A DNA stretch of 13,652 nt from Chloroflexota bacterium (GCA_016875955.1 VGOH01000013.1:1-13652), one strand, 5' to 3'; shown: positions 1 to 6,837, counted from the stretch's first letter. The notes: a model not told the origin generated them from the letters alone. Made by a program: numbers and translations.

Positions 1-1644
1 ATCCAGTCCGACGACCACATCAATGACGGCGGGCTGGCCCTTCTGGTTCGCCTTCAACGCCGCTTCCAGGGCTGGCTTTAAATCGGCGCTTTTCTCCACT
101 CTCTTACCAAAGCACTGGCATGCCTCCGCCCATTTGACGAAATCAGGCTGAACCGGGAAAGAAACGGTATTCCAGCCGACGGCTGTCATCTGGTGGTGCT
201 TTACCCAGCCGAAGGCGGAGTTGTTCAATACCAGCCAGGTGCACCCTGCCTTATACTGGGCGGCGGTGGGCAGCTCCTTCATGTACATCTGGAAAGCACC
301 GTCGCCGGTGATGCAGACCACCTTTTTCTCCGGACGGGTTAGTTTGGCGGCGATGGCGCCGACAACGCCCATGCCCATACAGGTCTGCTCGGCGACCGGC
401 ACACACTCGGAACCGTCCTGCACCCTGTAATACGGAAGGCAATACGACCAGGTGTCCTGCGCCCCGTTCTCGCTGACCAGGACCGTGTTCCCCCCGAATA
501 CCCGGCCCGTCTCATAGATGGCCCTCTTGGCTGGAATGGGGGTTTCGTCGGCCAGACACTCGGCGGCTACTTCCTTCTCAAATGCCTCTTTGGCTTTCAA
601 TATCTCCTTCACCCGGGGCATTTCATGGAAATTTTTGTTCCTGCCAATCTGGCTCCGGACGGCCTCAGCGAGCTGTTCCAGGACAAGCCTGGCATCACCG
701 ACGATGCCGACATCGGGCAGCCAGTTCCGGCCTATCTCAAAGGGCTCAATGTCAACCTGAATGAACTTGGCCTCTTCGGGGAAGTCGCGCCACTGGTGCG
801 TGCTGTAGCTTTCATTTCTGGTGCCAACGGTGAATAAAAGGTCGGCATCGGAATAGACCTCCTTGCCAACCTTGGTGCGGTAGTAGCCGCACACACCGAG
901 GGCCAGGGGGTGGGTTTCCGGTATAATGCCCCTCCCCGCCGGCGTGGTCAGGAATGGCATACCCAGCACCTCAATGAACTGCTTGAATTCCTCAGACGCC
1001 CCTGACTGCACGGCGCCGTTGCCGGAGACGGCCACCGGCCTTCTGGCCTTTGCCAGCAGTTTGGCTGCCTCCTTGATTAACGCCGGGTCGCCAGCGGTGC
1101 GGAGCTTCTTTGAAGGAGAGTACACGGGACTGCCGATATCGTGCAGTTGCCAGCGGGTCTGCCCGCTGACATCGTAGGGCAGCTCCAGGAAAACCGGCCC
1201 TGGCTGCCCGTTGCTGGCTATGGAGAAGGCCCGCCGGATGAACCACGGTATACGGTCGGTATACGGGATGCGCGCGCTCCATTTGGTGATGGGCTGCATC
1301 ATGGCGAGGTGGTCTGTCTCCTGGAACTCACCCATGCCATACGTTTTCTGCGAGTTGCCGGCGTTGATTATCACCAGCGGCGAGCAGCCGGAATATGCCT
1401 CCAGTACTCCAGGCAGCAGGTTTGCCGTCCCCGGTCCGGTGCTGGCGGTGCATACGCCCGGTTTACCGCTCAGCCTGGCATAAGCCATGGCCATGAAAGG
1501 TGCCGAACCCTCATAGCGCAGGTTCACATTTCTGATACCATCAGCCTTCTCCGCATAGAGCTGCAGGCCGGAATCACCGATGCCGAAGATAAATTCCACT
1601 CCCTCGGCTTTTATCATATTGACGATTGCTTCCCATGCATTCAT
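1..1644 (-). CDS. ThDP-dependent acetolactate synthase-like enzyme (C-terminus cut by window edge)
   Basis: 548 residues are visible with no stop; the C-terminal end lies beyond base 1. ThDP enzymes of this superfamily are usually about 550-600 aa, so little is missing. The three-domain layout is clear. The N-terminal pyrimidine-binding domain has the catalytic glutamate E45 in YEGSAP and the STGPGTAN motif at 68-75. A central domain covers about 185-330. The C-terminal pyrophosphate-binding domain has the ThDP/Mg motif GDGAFQM (447-453) followed about 25 residues later by the paired Asn at 474-475. The ATG is preceded by GGGAGG at 9-nt spacing. The family carboligates or decarboxylates 2-oxoacids or related acyl-CoAs. 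The usual FGIPG near the N-terminus is FGIGDSG here (20-26), so it is not a standard biosynthetic acetolactate synthase; oxalyl-CoA- or sulfopyruvate-decarboxylase-like chemistry is possible. No regulatory small subunit (ilvH type) is next to it. It lies 273 bases after the mutase small subunit and may have its own promoter. The fold family is secure; the substrate is unknown. Confidence 0.88.
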   Translation of the reverse strand, partial: MNAWEAIVNMIKAEGVEFIFGIGDSGLQLYAEKADGIRNVNLRYEGSAPFMAMAYARLSGKPGVCTASTGPGTANLLPGVLEAYSGCSPLVIINAGNSQKTYGMGEFQETDHLAMMQPITKWSARIPYTDRIPWFIRRAFSIASNGQPGPVFLELPYDVSGQTRWQLHDIGSPVYSPSKKLRTAGDPALIKEAAKLLAKARRPVAVSGNGAVQSGASEEFKQFIEVLGMPFLTTPAGRGIIPETHPLALGVCGYYRTKVGKEVYSDADLLFTVGTRNESYSTHQWRDFPEEAKFIQVDIEPFEIGRNWLPDVGIVGDARLVLEQLAEAVRSQIGRNKNFHEMPRVKEILKAKEAFEKEVAAECLADETPIPAKRAIYETGRVFGGNTVLVSENGAQDTWSYCLPYYRVQDGSECVPVAEQTCMGMGVVGAIAAKLTRPEKKVVCITGDGAFQMYMKELPTAAQYKAGCTWLVLNNSAFGWVKHHQMTAVGWNTVSFPVQPDFVKWAEACQCFGKRVEKSADLKPALEAALKANQKGQPAVIDVVVGLD

Positions 1645-1667
1645 TGCCCGGTACCTCCCTTAGCAGC

Positions 1668-1697
1668 ATTTTAATAGAATTCGAGCAGATTTAACAA
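1668..1697 (-). promoter_or_regulatory. Possible weak promoter for the ThDP enzyme
   Basis: On the minus strand, TTGTTA (1692-1697) and TAAAAT (1668-1673) are separated by 18 bases. They match the sigma70 -35 box at 4/6 and the -10 box at 5/6. The site sits just upstream of the Shine-Dalgarno of the gene starting at 1644, in an AT-rich stretch. AT-rich DNA gives such matches by chance, so this is tentative; the gene could instead be read through from the mutase operon. Confidence 0.3.
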
Positions 1698-1806
1698 AAT
1701 TTCCGCTCATCAACGGCAAATAATTTCAAAACTGGAAATAAGATATTTCAGATGTCAGCTTATTGTTATACCATAATCTGGCCCCGGGGGCGAACAAGGG
1801 TTCAGC

Positions 1807-1857
1807 TTGCCTTTGGTTGGCAGTTGAGGGGTGAGCGAAAGAACAGCCATAGGCAAA
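1807..1857. repeat. Short (interior-less) copy of the MITE-like repeat found at 11764-11892
   Basis: The left part shares TGGTTGGCAGTTGA (1814-1827) exactly with 11772-11785, and the preceding TTGC also matches. Immediately after it comes GGGGTGAG (1828-1835), then AAGAACA and AGGCAAA at the same relative spacing as at the right end of the long copy. The hairpin interior of the long copy (11786-11862, 77 bp) is absent. The outer TTGCCT/AGGCAA ends are inverted relative to each other. It lies in the gap between the mutase small subunit and the ThDP enzyme. Confidence 0.65.
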
Positions 1858-1889
1858 TGGTAACCGAATATATATGACGAGGAACACGG

Positions 1890-1965
1890 GTGCCACCGCA
1901 GCCTTGTAAGTACTGCGCTATTTTACCTTCTTTCTTGAAAAAGAGGCATGGCGGTGCGGTGGCAC
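1890..1965. repeat. Inverted repeat spanning the stop codon of the mutase small subunit
   Basis: GTGCCACCGCA at 1890-1900 is the perfect reverse complement of TGCGGTGGCAC at 1955-1965, with 54 bases between the arms. One arm is inside the last codons of the mutase small-subunit gene and the other is beyond its stop. In the transcript this could form an 11-bp stem with a large loop containing the stop codon. There is no U-run after it, so it is not a standard intrinsic terminator; it could be an mRNA-stabilising or processing structure. Confidence 0.5.
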
Positions 1966-2355
1966 GTTTTGCCGTGTCCAGTCAATGATTTCATCAATCG
2001 TGGTTCCGGGCAGGAACACATTCTTGATGCCCGCTTTCTTTAATCGGGGAATATCTTCCTCGGGAATGATGCCGCCGCCAATGACGGTTATAGCGCCGGC
2101 CCCGCTGGCTTTAAGCTGTCGGGCCACCTCGGAAAACAGATACAGGTGCGCTCCGGAAAGGCAGCTCAGGCCGACCAGGTCAACATCCTCCTGAATGGCA
2201 GCGCTGACTATCTGCTCCGGGGTCTGGTGCACGCCGGTATAGATGACTTCAAAGCCGGCGTCGCGGAAGCCGCGGGCAATGACTCTGGCGCCGCGGTCAT
2301 GCCCATCAAGGCCGGGCTTGGCTATCAGCACCCTAAGTTTTCTATCCCGCTCCAT
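1918..2355 (-). CDS. B12-binding small subunit of acyl-CoA mutase (isobutyryl-/methylmalonyl-CoA mutase type)
   Basis: This 145-residue protein consists of one cobalamin-binding Rossmann-like domain. Visible motifs are DGHDRG at 17-22 (H19 is the lower axial cobalt ligand in this family), SCL at 64-66 and GGG at 93-95. Together they form the DxHxxG...SxL...GG signature for base-off/His-on adenosylcobalamin. It must pair with the catalytic subunit encoded 35 bases upstream. Separate large and small subunits of about 560 and 140 aa match the IcmA/IcmB design as well as split methylmalonyl-CoA mutases. The ATG at 2355 lacks a clear Shine-Dalgarno, but an in-frame TAA lies just upstream, so the start cannot move far; translational coupling is likely. 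A basic tail (RKKVK) ends the protein, and its coding DNA carries one arm of an inverted repeat. The GTPase chaperone (MeaB type) these mutases need is not in the window. Confidence 0.93.
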   Translation of the reverse strand: MERDRKLRVLIAKPGLDGHDRGARVIARGFRDAGFEVIYTGVHQTPEQIVSAAIQEDVDLVGLSCLSGAHLYLFSEVARQLKASGAGAITVIGGGIIPEEDIPRLKKAGIKNVFLPGTTIDEIIDWTRQNVPPHRHASFSRKKVK

Positions 2356-2390
2356 GGCTGTTTATATACAGGTACTGATAAATTTCAAAA

Positions 2391-4067
2391 CTAGAAGAAG
2401 CCGGGGTCGCGATATTCGCCGAAGACTTCCCGGTAGACGTCACAGATTTCCTGCTCGGTGGCCAAAGCCCTGACCGCCTCTATGACGTGGGGCATGACGT
2501 TGGCATCGCTCCGGCAGGCGGCGCGCAGGTCGTTTAGGGTTTTGGCCACCATCCGGTTGTCCCGGCTCATTTTTATATCTCTCAATCTCTTGACCTGTTC
2601 CGCTTCAACCCTCTCGTCAATCTTCAACATTTCAATTGGTGTCTCTTCTTCTGCCACGTACCGGTTGACTCCCACCACAATCTTTTCCTGGTTATCCACC
2701 TGTTTCTTGAAGCGGTAGGCAGCATTGGCGATTTCACGCTGGGGGAACCCCCGGTCAATGGCCGCCAGCATGCCGCCCATGTCATCAATCTGTTTGATAT
2801 ATCTCCCGGCTTCATCTTCAATACGGCTGGTCAGTGCCTCAACATAGTACGAGCCGGCCAGAGGGTCTAGGGTGTTTATGACGCCGGTCTCCTCGGCCAG
2901 AATCTCCTGGGTGCGCAGGGCGATGGTGGCGGCGAATTCCGTAGGCAGGGCGAACTCCTCGTCAAAGGAATTGGTATGCAGAGACTGCGTGCCGCCCAGG
3001 ACGGCGGCCAGTGCCTCGGTGGCGGTGCGGACAATGTTATTGTACGGCTGCTGGTGCGTCAGCGAGCAGCCCGCCGTCTGCGTGTGAAATCGCAGCCACC
3101 AGGAGCGAGGGTTTTTGGCCTTGAACCGGTCCCTCATGATTTTGGCCCACATCCGCCGCGCCGCCCGGAACTTGGCGATTTCTTCAAAGAAGTCCATGTG
3201 GGCGTCAAAGAAGAAGGAGAGCCGCGGGGCGAAGGCGTCAACGTCCAGCTTCTTGCGCTGGATGGCGTCCTGAACATAGGCGATGCCATCGGCCAGGGTG
3301 AAGGCCAGCTCCTGGACTGCGGTGGCGCCAGCCTCGCGGATGTGATAGCCGCTGATGCTGATGGTATTCCAGCGAGGCACGTGGTGGGTGCCGAACTCAA
3401 TAGTGTCGCTGATTAGCCGGATAGAAGGTTCCGGCGGGCACATGAACGTTTTCTGGGCGATGAACTCCTTGAGCATATCGTTCTGGATGGTGCCGCCCAC
3501 CCCGTCCCAGCTCACCCCCTGCTTTTCCGCGGCCACCAGGTACATTGCCCAGAGCACGCTGGCCGGGGGGTTGATGGTCATGGAGGTGGTCACTTTATCC
3601 AGCGGGATATCGCTGGTCAGGATTTCCATATCCGCCAGGGTATCAATGGCCACGCCGCATTTACCCACCTCGGCCCTTGATTTCGGCGAATCGGAATCGT
3701 AGCCCATCAGGGTGGGGAAATCAAAGGCGGTGCTCAGGCCGGTCTCGCCCTCTTTCAGGAGCTGGTGCCACCGGTGGTTGGTATCTTCGGCGGTGCCGAG
3801 GCCGGAGAACATGCGGAAGGTCCAGACCCGGCCGCGGTAGCCGCTGGCCTGGCAGCCGCGGGTGAAGGGGAAAGAGCCGGGATAGCCAATATCACGGTCA
3901 AAGTCCAGGTCGCGGATATCATCCGGCGTATATATCGGGTGTATCAGCAGGTCGGAAATGGTGGATAAGCGTTTCTTGGCCAAGAGGTCAGGGGTGGACT
4001 GGGTAACCGCAGCCTCCCATTTTTTCAGTCCCTGGCGAGCATCAGTCAGAGTCTTCTGGTCAAACAT
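2391..4067 (-). CDS. B12-dependent acyl-CoA mutase large subunit, isobutyryl-CoA mutase type
   Basis: 558 residues, the catalytic TIM-barrel subunit of the methylmalonyl-CoA mutase family, catalysing radical carbon-skeleton rearrangement of an acyl-CoA. Conserved landmarks include YRGRVWTFR (77-85), AFDFPT (114-119), SMTIN (162-166), GTIQND (192-197), SISGYH (237-242, with the radical-cage Tyr241 and His242) and TQSLHTNSFDE (360-370). Aligned by memory to the Propionibacterium enzyme without gaps, Tyr89 corresponds to Phe87 (the TTC codon at 3809-3807) and Arg207 to Gln205. In known enzymes Tyr/Arg binds the malonyl carboxylate, Phe/Gln is the isobutyryl-CoA mutase pair, and Ile/Gln is the 2-hydroxyisobutyryl-CoA mutase pair. 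The length is close to IcmA (about 566 aa), and the B12 domain is on a separate gene just downstream. It lies 29 bases after the oxidoreductase gamma gene in the same operon. Family membership is certain; isobutyryl-CoA specificity is a strong inference from the residues. Confidence 0.93.
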   Translation of the reverse strand: MFDQKTLTDARQGLKKWEAAVTQSTPDLLAKKRLSTISDLLIHPIYTPDDIRDLDFDRDIGYPGSFPFTRGCQASGYRGRVWTFRMFSGLGTAEDTNHRWHQLLKEGETGLSTAFDFPTLMGYDSDSPKSRAEVGKCGVAIDTLADMEILTSDIPLDKVTTSMTINPPASVLWAMYLVAAEKQGVSWDGVGGTIQNDMLKEFIAQKTFMCPPEPSIRLISDTIEFGTHHVPRWNTISISGYHIREAGATAVQELAFTLADGIAYVQDAIQRKKLDVDAFAPRLSFFFDAHMDFFEEIAKFRAARRMWAKIMRDRFKAKNPRSWWLRFHTQTAGCSLTHQQPYNNIVRTATEALAAVLGGTQSLHTNSFDEEFALPTEFAATIALRTQEILAEETGVINTLDPLAGSYYVEALTSRIEDEAGRYIKQIDDMGGMLAAIDRGFPQREIANAAYRFKKQVDNQEKIVVGVNRYVAEEETPIEMLKIDERVEAEQVKRLRDIKMSRDNRMVAKTLNDLRAACRSDANVMPHVIEAVRALATEQEICDVYREVFGEYRDPGFF

Positions 4068-4096
4068 GGTCAGCCACCACCCTTCAGGCCTTAAAT

Positions 4097-4645
4097 TTAG
4101 CCTGTGTATTCCTTCTTCGTCCAGCGATAGCCTTTCTCCAGTGCCTTCTGGTTCATCTGCAATAGCTGCTGTTTTTCGCCCAGCGAATCTTTCATTATCT
4201 GGTGAATGCTGTCTAAAGAGACCACGGGGCGGCGGGCAAGCAGGGCGCCGAGGACAACCAGGTTGCCGATATCGCTATTCCCCACCTCGGTGGCAAGGTC
4301 GTTGGCCGGGATGTAGACGGTGCTTATATCCCCGCGCGATACCGTCTCCGGGACGAGCGATTTATTGACGATGAGGAGCCCGTCGGCTTTGGTCGTCTGT
4401 TTGAACCTGTTCAGCGAGGCCGAGTTCATGGCCACGGCGATGGTAGGCCTGGCGATGAACAGGGCGCCGATGCGTTCATCGGAGATGGTAACGTTGCACC
4501 AGACAGTGCCGCCCCTTTTCTCCGCGCCGTAGGCGGGCATGTAAACCACCTCGCGCTCTTCCCTGAAGGCAGCCTCGGTGAGCAGCCGCCCGATGAACAG
4601 CACCCCCTGTCCCCCAAAACCGCCGATGGTTATTTCCTCATGCAT
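4097..4645 (-). CDS. 2-oxoacid:ferredoxin oxidoreductase, gamma subunit (VOR/KOR type)
   Basis: 182 residues. The N-terminal GFGGQGV (9-15) and the YGAEKRGG segment (39-46) are characteristic of the gamma (domain III) subunit of pyruvate/2-oxoacid ferredoxin oxidoreductases, which helps bind coenzyme A and assemble the complex. Its ATG lies inside the end of the beta gene: ATGCATGA contains both this start and the beta stop, an 8-base overlap that implies coupled translation. A GAGGT Shine-Dalgarno precedes it. It completes a delta-alpha-beta-gamma set, and the acyl-CoA mutase follows 29 bases later. The cytoplasmic complex oxidatively decarboxylates a 2-oxoacid to an acyl-CoA and CO2 while reducing ferredoxin. 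Confidence 0.93.
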   Translation of the reverse strand: MHEEITIGGFGGQGVLFIGRLLTEAAFREEREVVYMPAYGAEKRGGTVWCNVTISDERIGALFIARPTIAVAMNSASLNRFKQTTKADGLLIVNKSLVPETVSRGDISTVYIPANDLATEVGNSDIGNLVVLGALLARRPVVSLDSIHQIMKDSLGEKQQLLQMNQKALEKGYRWTKKEYTG

Positions 4646-5438
4646 TGCCGACCTCTTTTTTCAGCGCGGCCACGGCTTCAATCACCTTGTATTCGCCCAG
4701 CGGATATTGCGGGAGCATATGTTCGGCAAGCCAGTCCATAGCTTTAACCGGCTCTACTCGCCAGTTGGTCGGGCAGGGGGAGAGCACCTCAACCAGTGAC
4801 ATGCCCAGATTGGCCAGCTGGGTGCGGAAAGCGAGCTTAATCGCCTGCTTGGCTTTTCTGACCGCAGCTGGGCTGTTCACGGTAACGCGGGCAATATAAG
4901 CGGTGCCTTCCAGAGTTGATAGCATCTCGCAGACACGGATCGGATAGCCAGCCAGAGCCGATTTACGGCCAGCGGTGGTCGAGGTTGAATACATGTCAAG
5001 CAGAGTAGTGGGGGCCATCTGGCCTCCGGTCATGCCGTAGATGGCGTTATTGACGAAGATGGTGGTGATGTTTTCGCCACGGGCGCAGGCGTGCACTATC
5101 TCGGCGGTGCCGATAGCCGCCAGGTCGCCGTCGCCCTGGTAGGTGAAGGGCACCAGGTCGGGGTGGCATCTTTTAATGGCGGTGGCCACGGCCGGGGCGC
5201 GTCCGTGGGCCGACTCCAGGCCATCGCATTTGAAATATTCATAGGAATTAACCGAACAGCCGATGGAGGCCACGCATATCGCCCTCTCCCTGATTTTCAG
5301 CTCATCAATCACCTCTCCCACCAGACGGAAGACAATGCCATGGCCGCAGCCGGGGCAGAAGTGGAAGGGGCGCGCCTCCATTGATTCCGGGCGCTGATAT
5401 AATATCGTTTCCGCTTCTTTGCTGTTTAACCGGGCCAT
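4638..5438 (-). CDS. 2-oxoacid:ferredoxin oxidoreductase, beta subunit (ThDP-binding)
   Basis: 266 residues. FCPGCGHG (27-34), HGRAPAVATAIKR (78-90), the ThDP/Mg motif GDGD (102-105) and VNNAIYGMTGG (129-139) identify the beta subunit of the 2-oxoacid ferredoxin oxidoreductase family. This subunit binds ThDP and a [4Fe-4S] cluster; C28, C31, C61 and C222 (in SPCPTNW) are the likely cluster ligands. The sequence is of the 2-oxoisovalerate/2-oxoglutarate branch rather than the pyruvate branch. The ATG has GAGGT five bases upstream and lies 15 bases after the alpha stop. Sequence alone does not separate 2-oxoisovalerate from 2-oxoglutarate specificity; the downstream isobutyryl-CoA-type mutase favours 2-oxoisovalerate. 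Confidence 0.94.
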   Translation of the reverse strand: MARLNSKEAETILYQRPESMEARPFHFCPGCGHGIVFRLVGEVIDELKIRERAICVASIGCSVNSYEYFKCDGLESAHGRAPAVATAIKRCHPDLVPFTYQGDGDLAAIGTAEIVHACARGENITTIFVNNAIYGMTGGQMAPTTLLDMYSTSTTAGRKSALAGYPIRVCEMLSTLEGTAYIARVTVNSPAAVRKAKQAIKLAFRTQLANLGMSLVEVLSPCPTNWRVEPVKAMDWLAEHMLPQYPLGEYKVIEAVAALKKEVGNA

Positions 5439-5453
5439 TTCAACCTCAATCGG

Positions 5454-6503
5454 CTACTTCATTATTTTCTCTATGGCTTCCAGTATCTCATCGGCGGAGA
5501 TGGGCACACCGCCGAACTGATTGACCAGTTCTACCTTTGCCTCGGCAGACAGGGACAGCCTGACGTCTTCTATGAGCTGGCCGAGGCTCAGTTCCACCAC
5601 CAGGAAGCTTTTGACCTTCTGTGATAAATTGGACAGCGGTGCCACCGGGAAGGGGAAAAGGGTGATGGGGCGGAAAATGCCGACTTTAAGTCCGGCCTGG
5701 CGGGCCATTTGCATGGCCGTCATCGCCGAGCGGAAGGCGCTGCCGTAAGCGACCATGACCAGGGCGGCGTCATCAAGGTTGATGCCTTCATAGCGGACTT
5801 CGTTCTGCTTTATCCTCTGGAACTTCTGGCGCAGCAGCGCCACATGCGGCTGGTAATCCACCGGGTCCATGGCGAAGGAATTGATGATATTCTTGGGCCG
5901 CCCCCTGGCGCCGGTGATGGCCCATGGTTTCTCGGGCAATTTGGTGACCGGCGGGCGCATGACCACCGGCTCTATGGCCTGGCCGAGGAAGCCGTCCGGC
6001 AGCAGTATCACCGGGTTGCGGTATTTATCGGCAAGCTCAAAGGCGAGCATGGCAAAGTCCATCATCTCCTGCACCGACGATGGGGCCAGGGTTATCAGGT
6101 GGTAATCTCCGTGGCCACCGCCTTTGACGGCCTGAAAGTAGTCGCCCTGGGCGCCACCGATATCGCCCAGGCCCGGCCCACCGCGCATCACGTTGACCAC
6201 TACCGCCGGAATTTCAGCGCCAGCCATATAGGAGAGGCCTTCCTGTTGCAGGCTGAAGCCGGGGCTGGAGGTAGTGGTCATAGCGCGGCAGCCAGACGCC
6301 GCTGCTCCATACACCATGTTTATGGCGGCCAGCTCGCTCTCCGTCTGAACGAAAACCCGCCCCTCCTCCGGCATCCGTTTTGACATGTGCTCCAGGAGTT
6401 CATTCTGGGGGGTAATCGGATAGCCGAAGTAAGCCTGGCAGTGCGCCAGTATGGCACCTTCCGCGATGGCGATATTGCCTGCCATAAGAGTTTTTTCCGA
6501 CAC
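5454..6503 (-). CDS. 2-oxoacid:ferredoxin oxidoreductase, alpha subunit (VorB-like)
   Basis: 349 residues from a GTG start at 6503. This GTG has GGAGG six bases upstream, which is why it is preferred to the in-frame TTG at 6524 (the SD lies inside that extension) and to the ATG at 6485. The protein begins at the typical (M)AGNIAIAEGA segment and contains YPITPQNE (28-35), TESELAAINMVYGAA (54-68), TTSSPGFSLQQEG (77-89) and RGGPGLG (107-113), followed by the KGGGHGDY segment. These are hallmarks of the alpha subunit carrying the pyrimidine-ring domain that activates ThDP. The overall sequence is closest, from memory, to proteins annotated as 3-methyl-2-oxobutanoate dehydrogenase subunit VorB. 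It lies between the ferredoxin-like delta gene and beta in an uninterrupted operon. Function is well supported; the branched-chain substrate preference is an inference. Confidence 0.92.
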   Translation of the reverse strand: MSEKTLMAGNIAIAEGAILAHCQAYFGYPITPQNELLEHMSKRMPEEGRVFVQTESELAAINMVYGAAASGCRAMTTTSSPGFSLQQEGLSYMAGAEIPAVVVNVMRGGPGLGDIGGAQGDYFQAVKGGGHGDYHLITLAPSSVQEMMDFAMLAFELADKYRNPVILLPDGFLGQAIEPVVMRPPVTKLPEKPWAITGARGRPKNIINSFAMDPVDYQPHVALLRQKFQRIKQNEVRYEGINLDDAALVMVAYGSAFRSAMTAMQMARQAGLKVGIFRPITLFPFPVAPLSNLSQKVKSFLVVELSLGQLIEDVRLSLSAEAKVELVNQFGGVPISADEILEAIEKIMK

Positions 6504-6540
6504 TGGAAGCCTCCAAAGCAGCAACGGTCATCAGGCTACC

Positions 6541-6756
6541 TTATTTCGGTTTATTGAGCCGATGTACGGTAATGGCGATATCCGGGCACATCATAGCGCA
6601 GATGCCGCAGCCGGTGCACTCATTGGTTTTCTTTTCCTCAACCTCGGCCGGCGTATAGCCCATGCGGTTAATGTGGTCGGCGGCTCTGAGAATTTCTTTA
6701 GGGCAGAAGGCAATGCAGAGGTGGCAACCTTTGCACCGTTCGGTATCTATCACCAC
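6541..6756 (-). CDS. 2-oxoacid:ferredoxin oxidoreductase, delta subunit (2x[4Fe-4S] ferredoxin)
   Basis: 71 residues from GTG 6756. There are two CxxCxxCxxxCP motifs (C8, C11, C14, C18 and C47, C50, C53, C57), each expected to ligate one [4Fe-4S] cluster after exchange of the fourth Cys. This is the small electron-transfer subunit of KorDABC/VOR-type complexes, passing electrons from the beta cluster to free ferredoxin. It is the first gene of the operon. The start is in doubt: the GTG has no Shine-Dalgarno, whereas 11 codons upstream an in-frame ATA at 6789 has GGAGGT at a 6-base spacing. Starting there would add AISAKPKSSYV, a natural-looking N-terminus for this subunit. There is no ATG, GTG or TTG between the upstream in-frame stop (6826-6828) and GTG 6756. 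Confidence 0.88.
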   Translation of the reverse strand: MVIDTERCKGCHLCIAFCPKEILRAADHINRMGYTPAEVEEKKTNECTGCGICAMMCPDIAITVHRLNKPK

Positions 6757-6795
6757 ATAGCTTGATTTGGGTTTGGCTGAGATGGCTATGTTCCA

Positions 6796-6801
6796 ACCTC
6801 C
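6796..6801 (-). promoter_or_regulatory. Shine-Dalgarno site GGAGGT pointing to an ATA start at 6789
   Basis: The minus strand reads GGAGGT, six bases, then ATA at 6789-6787. No standard start codon lies at useful distance; the first GTG is more than 30 bases further on. The site decides the likely start of the delta subunit. Confidence 0.6.
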
Positions 6802-6837
6802 TTCTACCGGCCAGGTTCGGAAAGGTTATCCGCTTTT

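Noticed and set aside
1883..1900. On the minus strand, GGTGGCACC resembles the core of the T-box antiterminator motif upstream of a possible branched-chain-related gene.
   Set aside because: The match is explained by the inverted repeat with 1955-1965, the flanking bases do not fit the full T-box consensus, and the upstream space for stem I is occupied by the mutase coding region.
2391..4067. Naming the mutase genes mcmA1/mcmA2 (methylmalonyl-CoA mutase).
   Set aside because: The two substrate-carboxylate-binding residues are replaced by the isobutyryl-CoA mutase pair, and no methylmalonyl-CoA epimerase or propionyl-CoA carboxylase gene is nearby.
5709..6383. Long plus-strand open frame opposite the oxidoreductase alpha gene.
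   Set aside because: It is a shadow of a strongly conserved gene on the minus strand, has no recognisable domain and has no ribosome-binding site consistent with expression. The same holds for the plus-strand frames at 1141-1674 and 2976-3416.
6504..6524. TTG at 6524 as the start of the oxidoreductase alpha subunit.
   Set aside because: The strong GGAGG ribosome-binding site lies inside this extension and is correctly spaced for the GTG at 6503; the extra residues do not resemble the family N-terminus.
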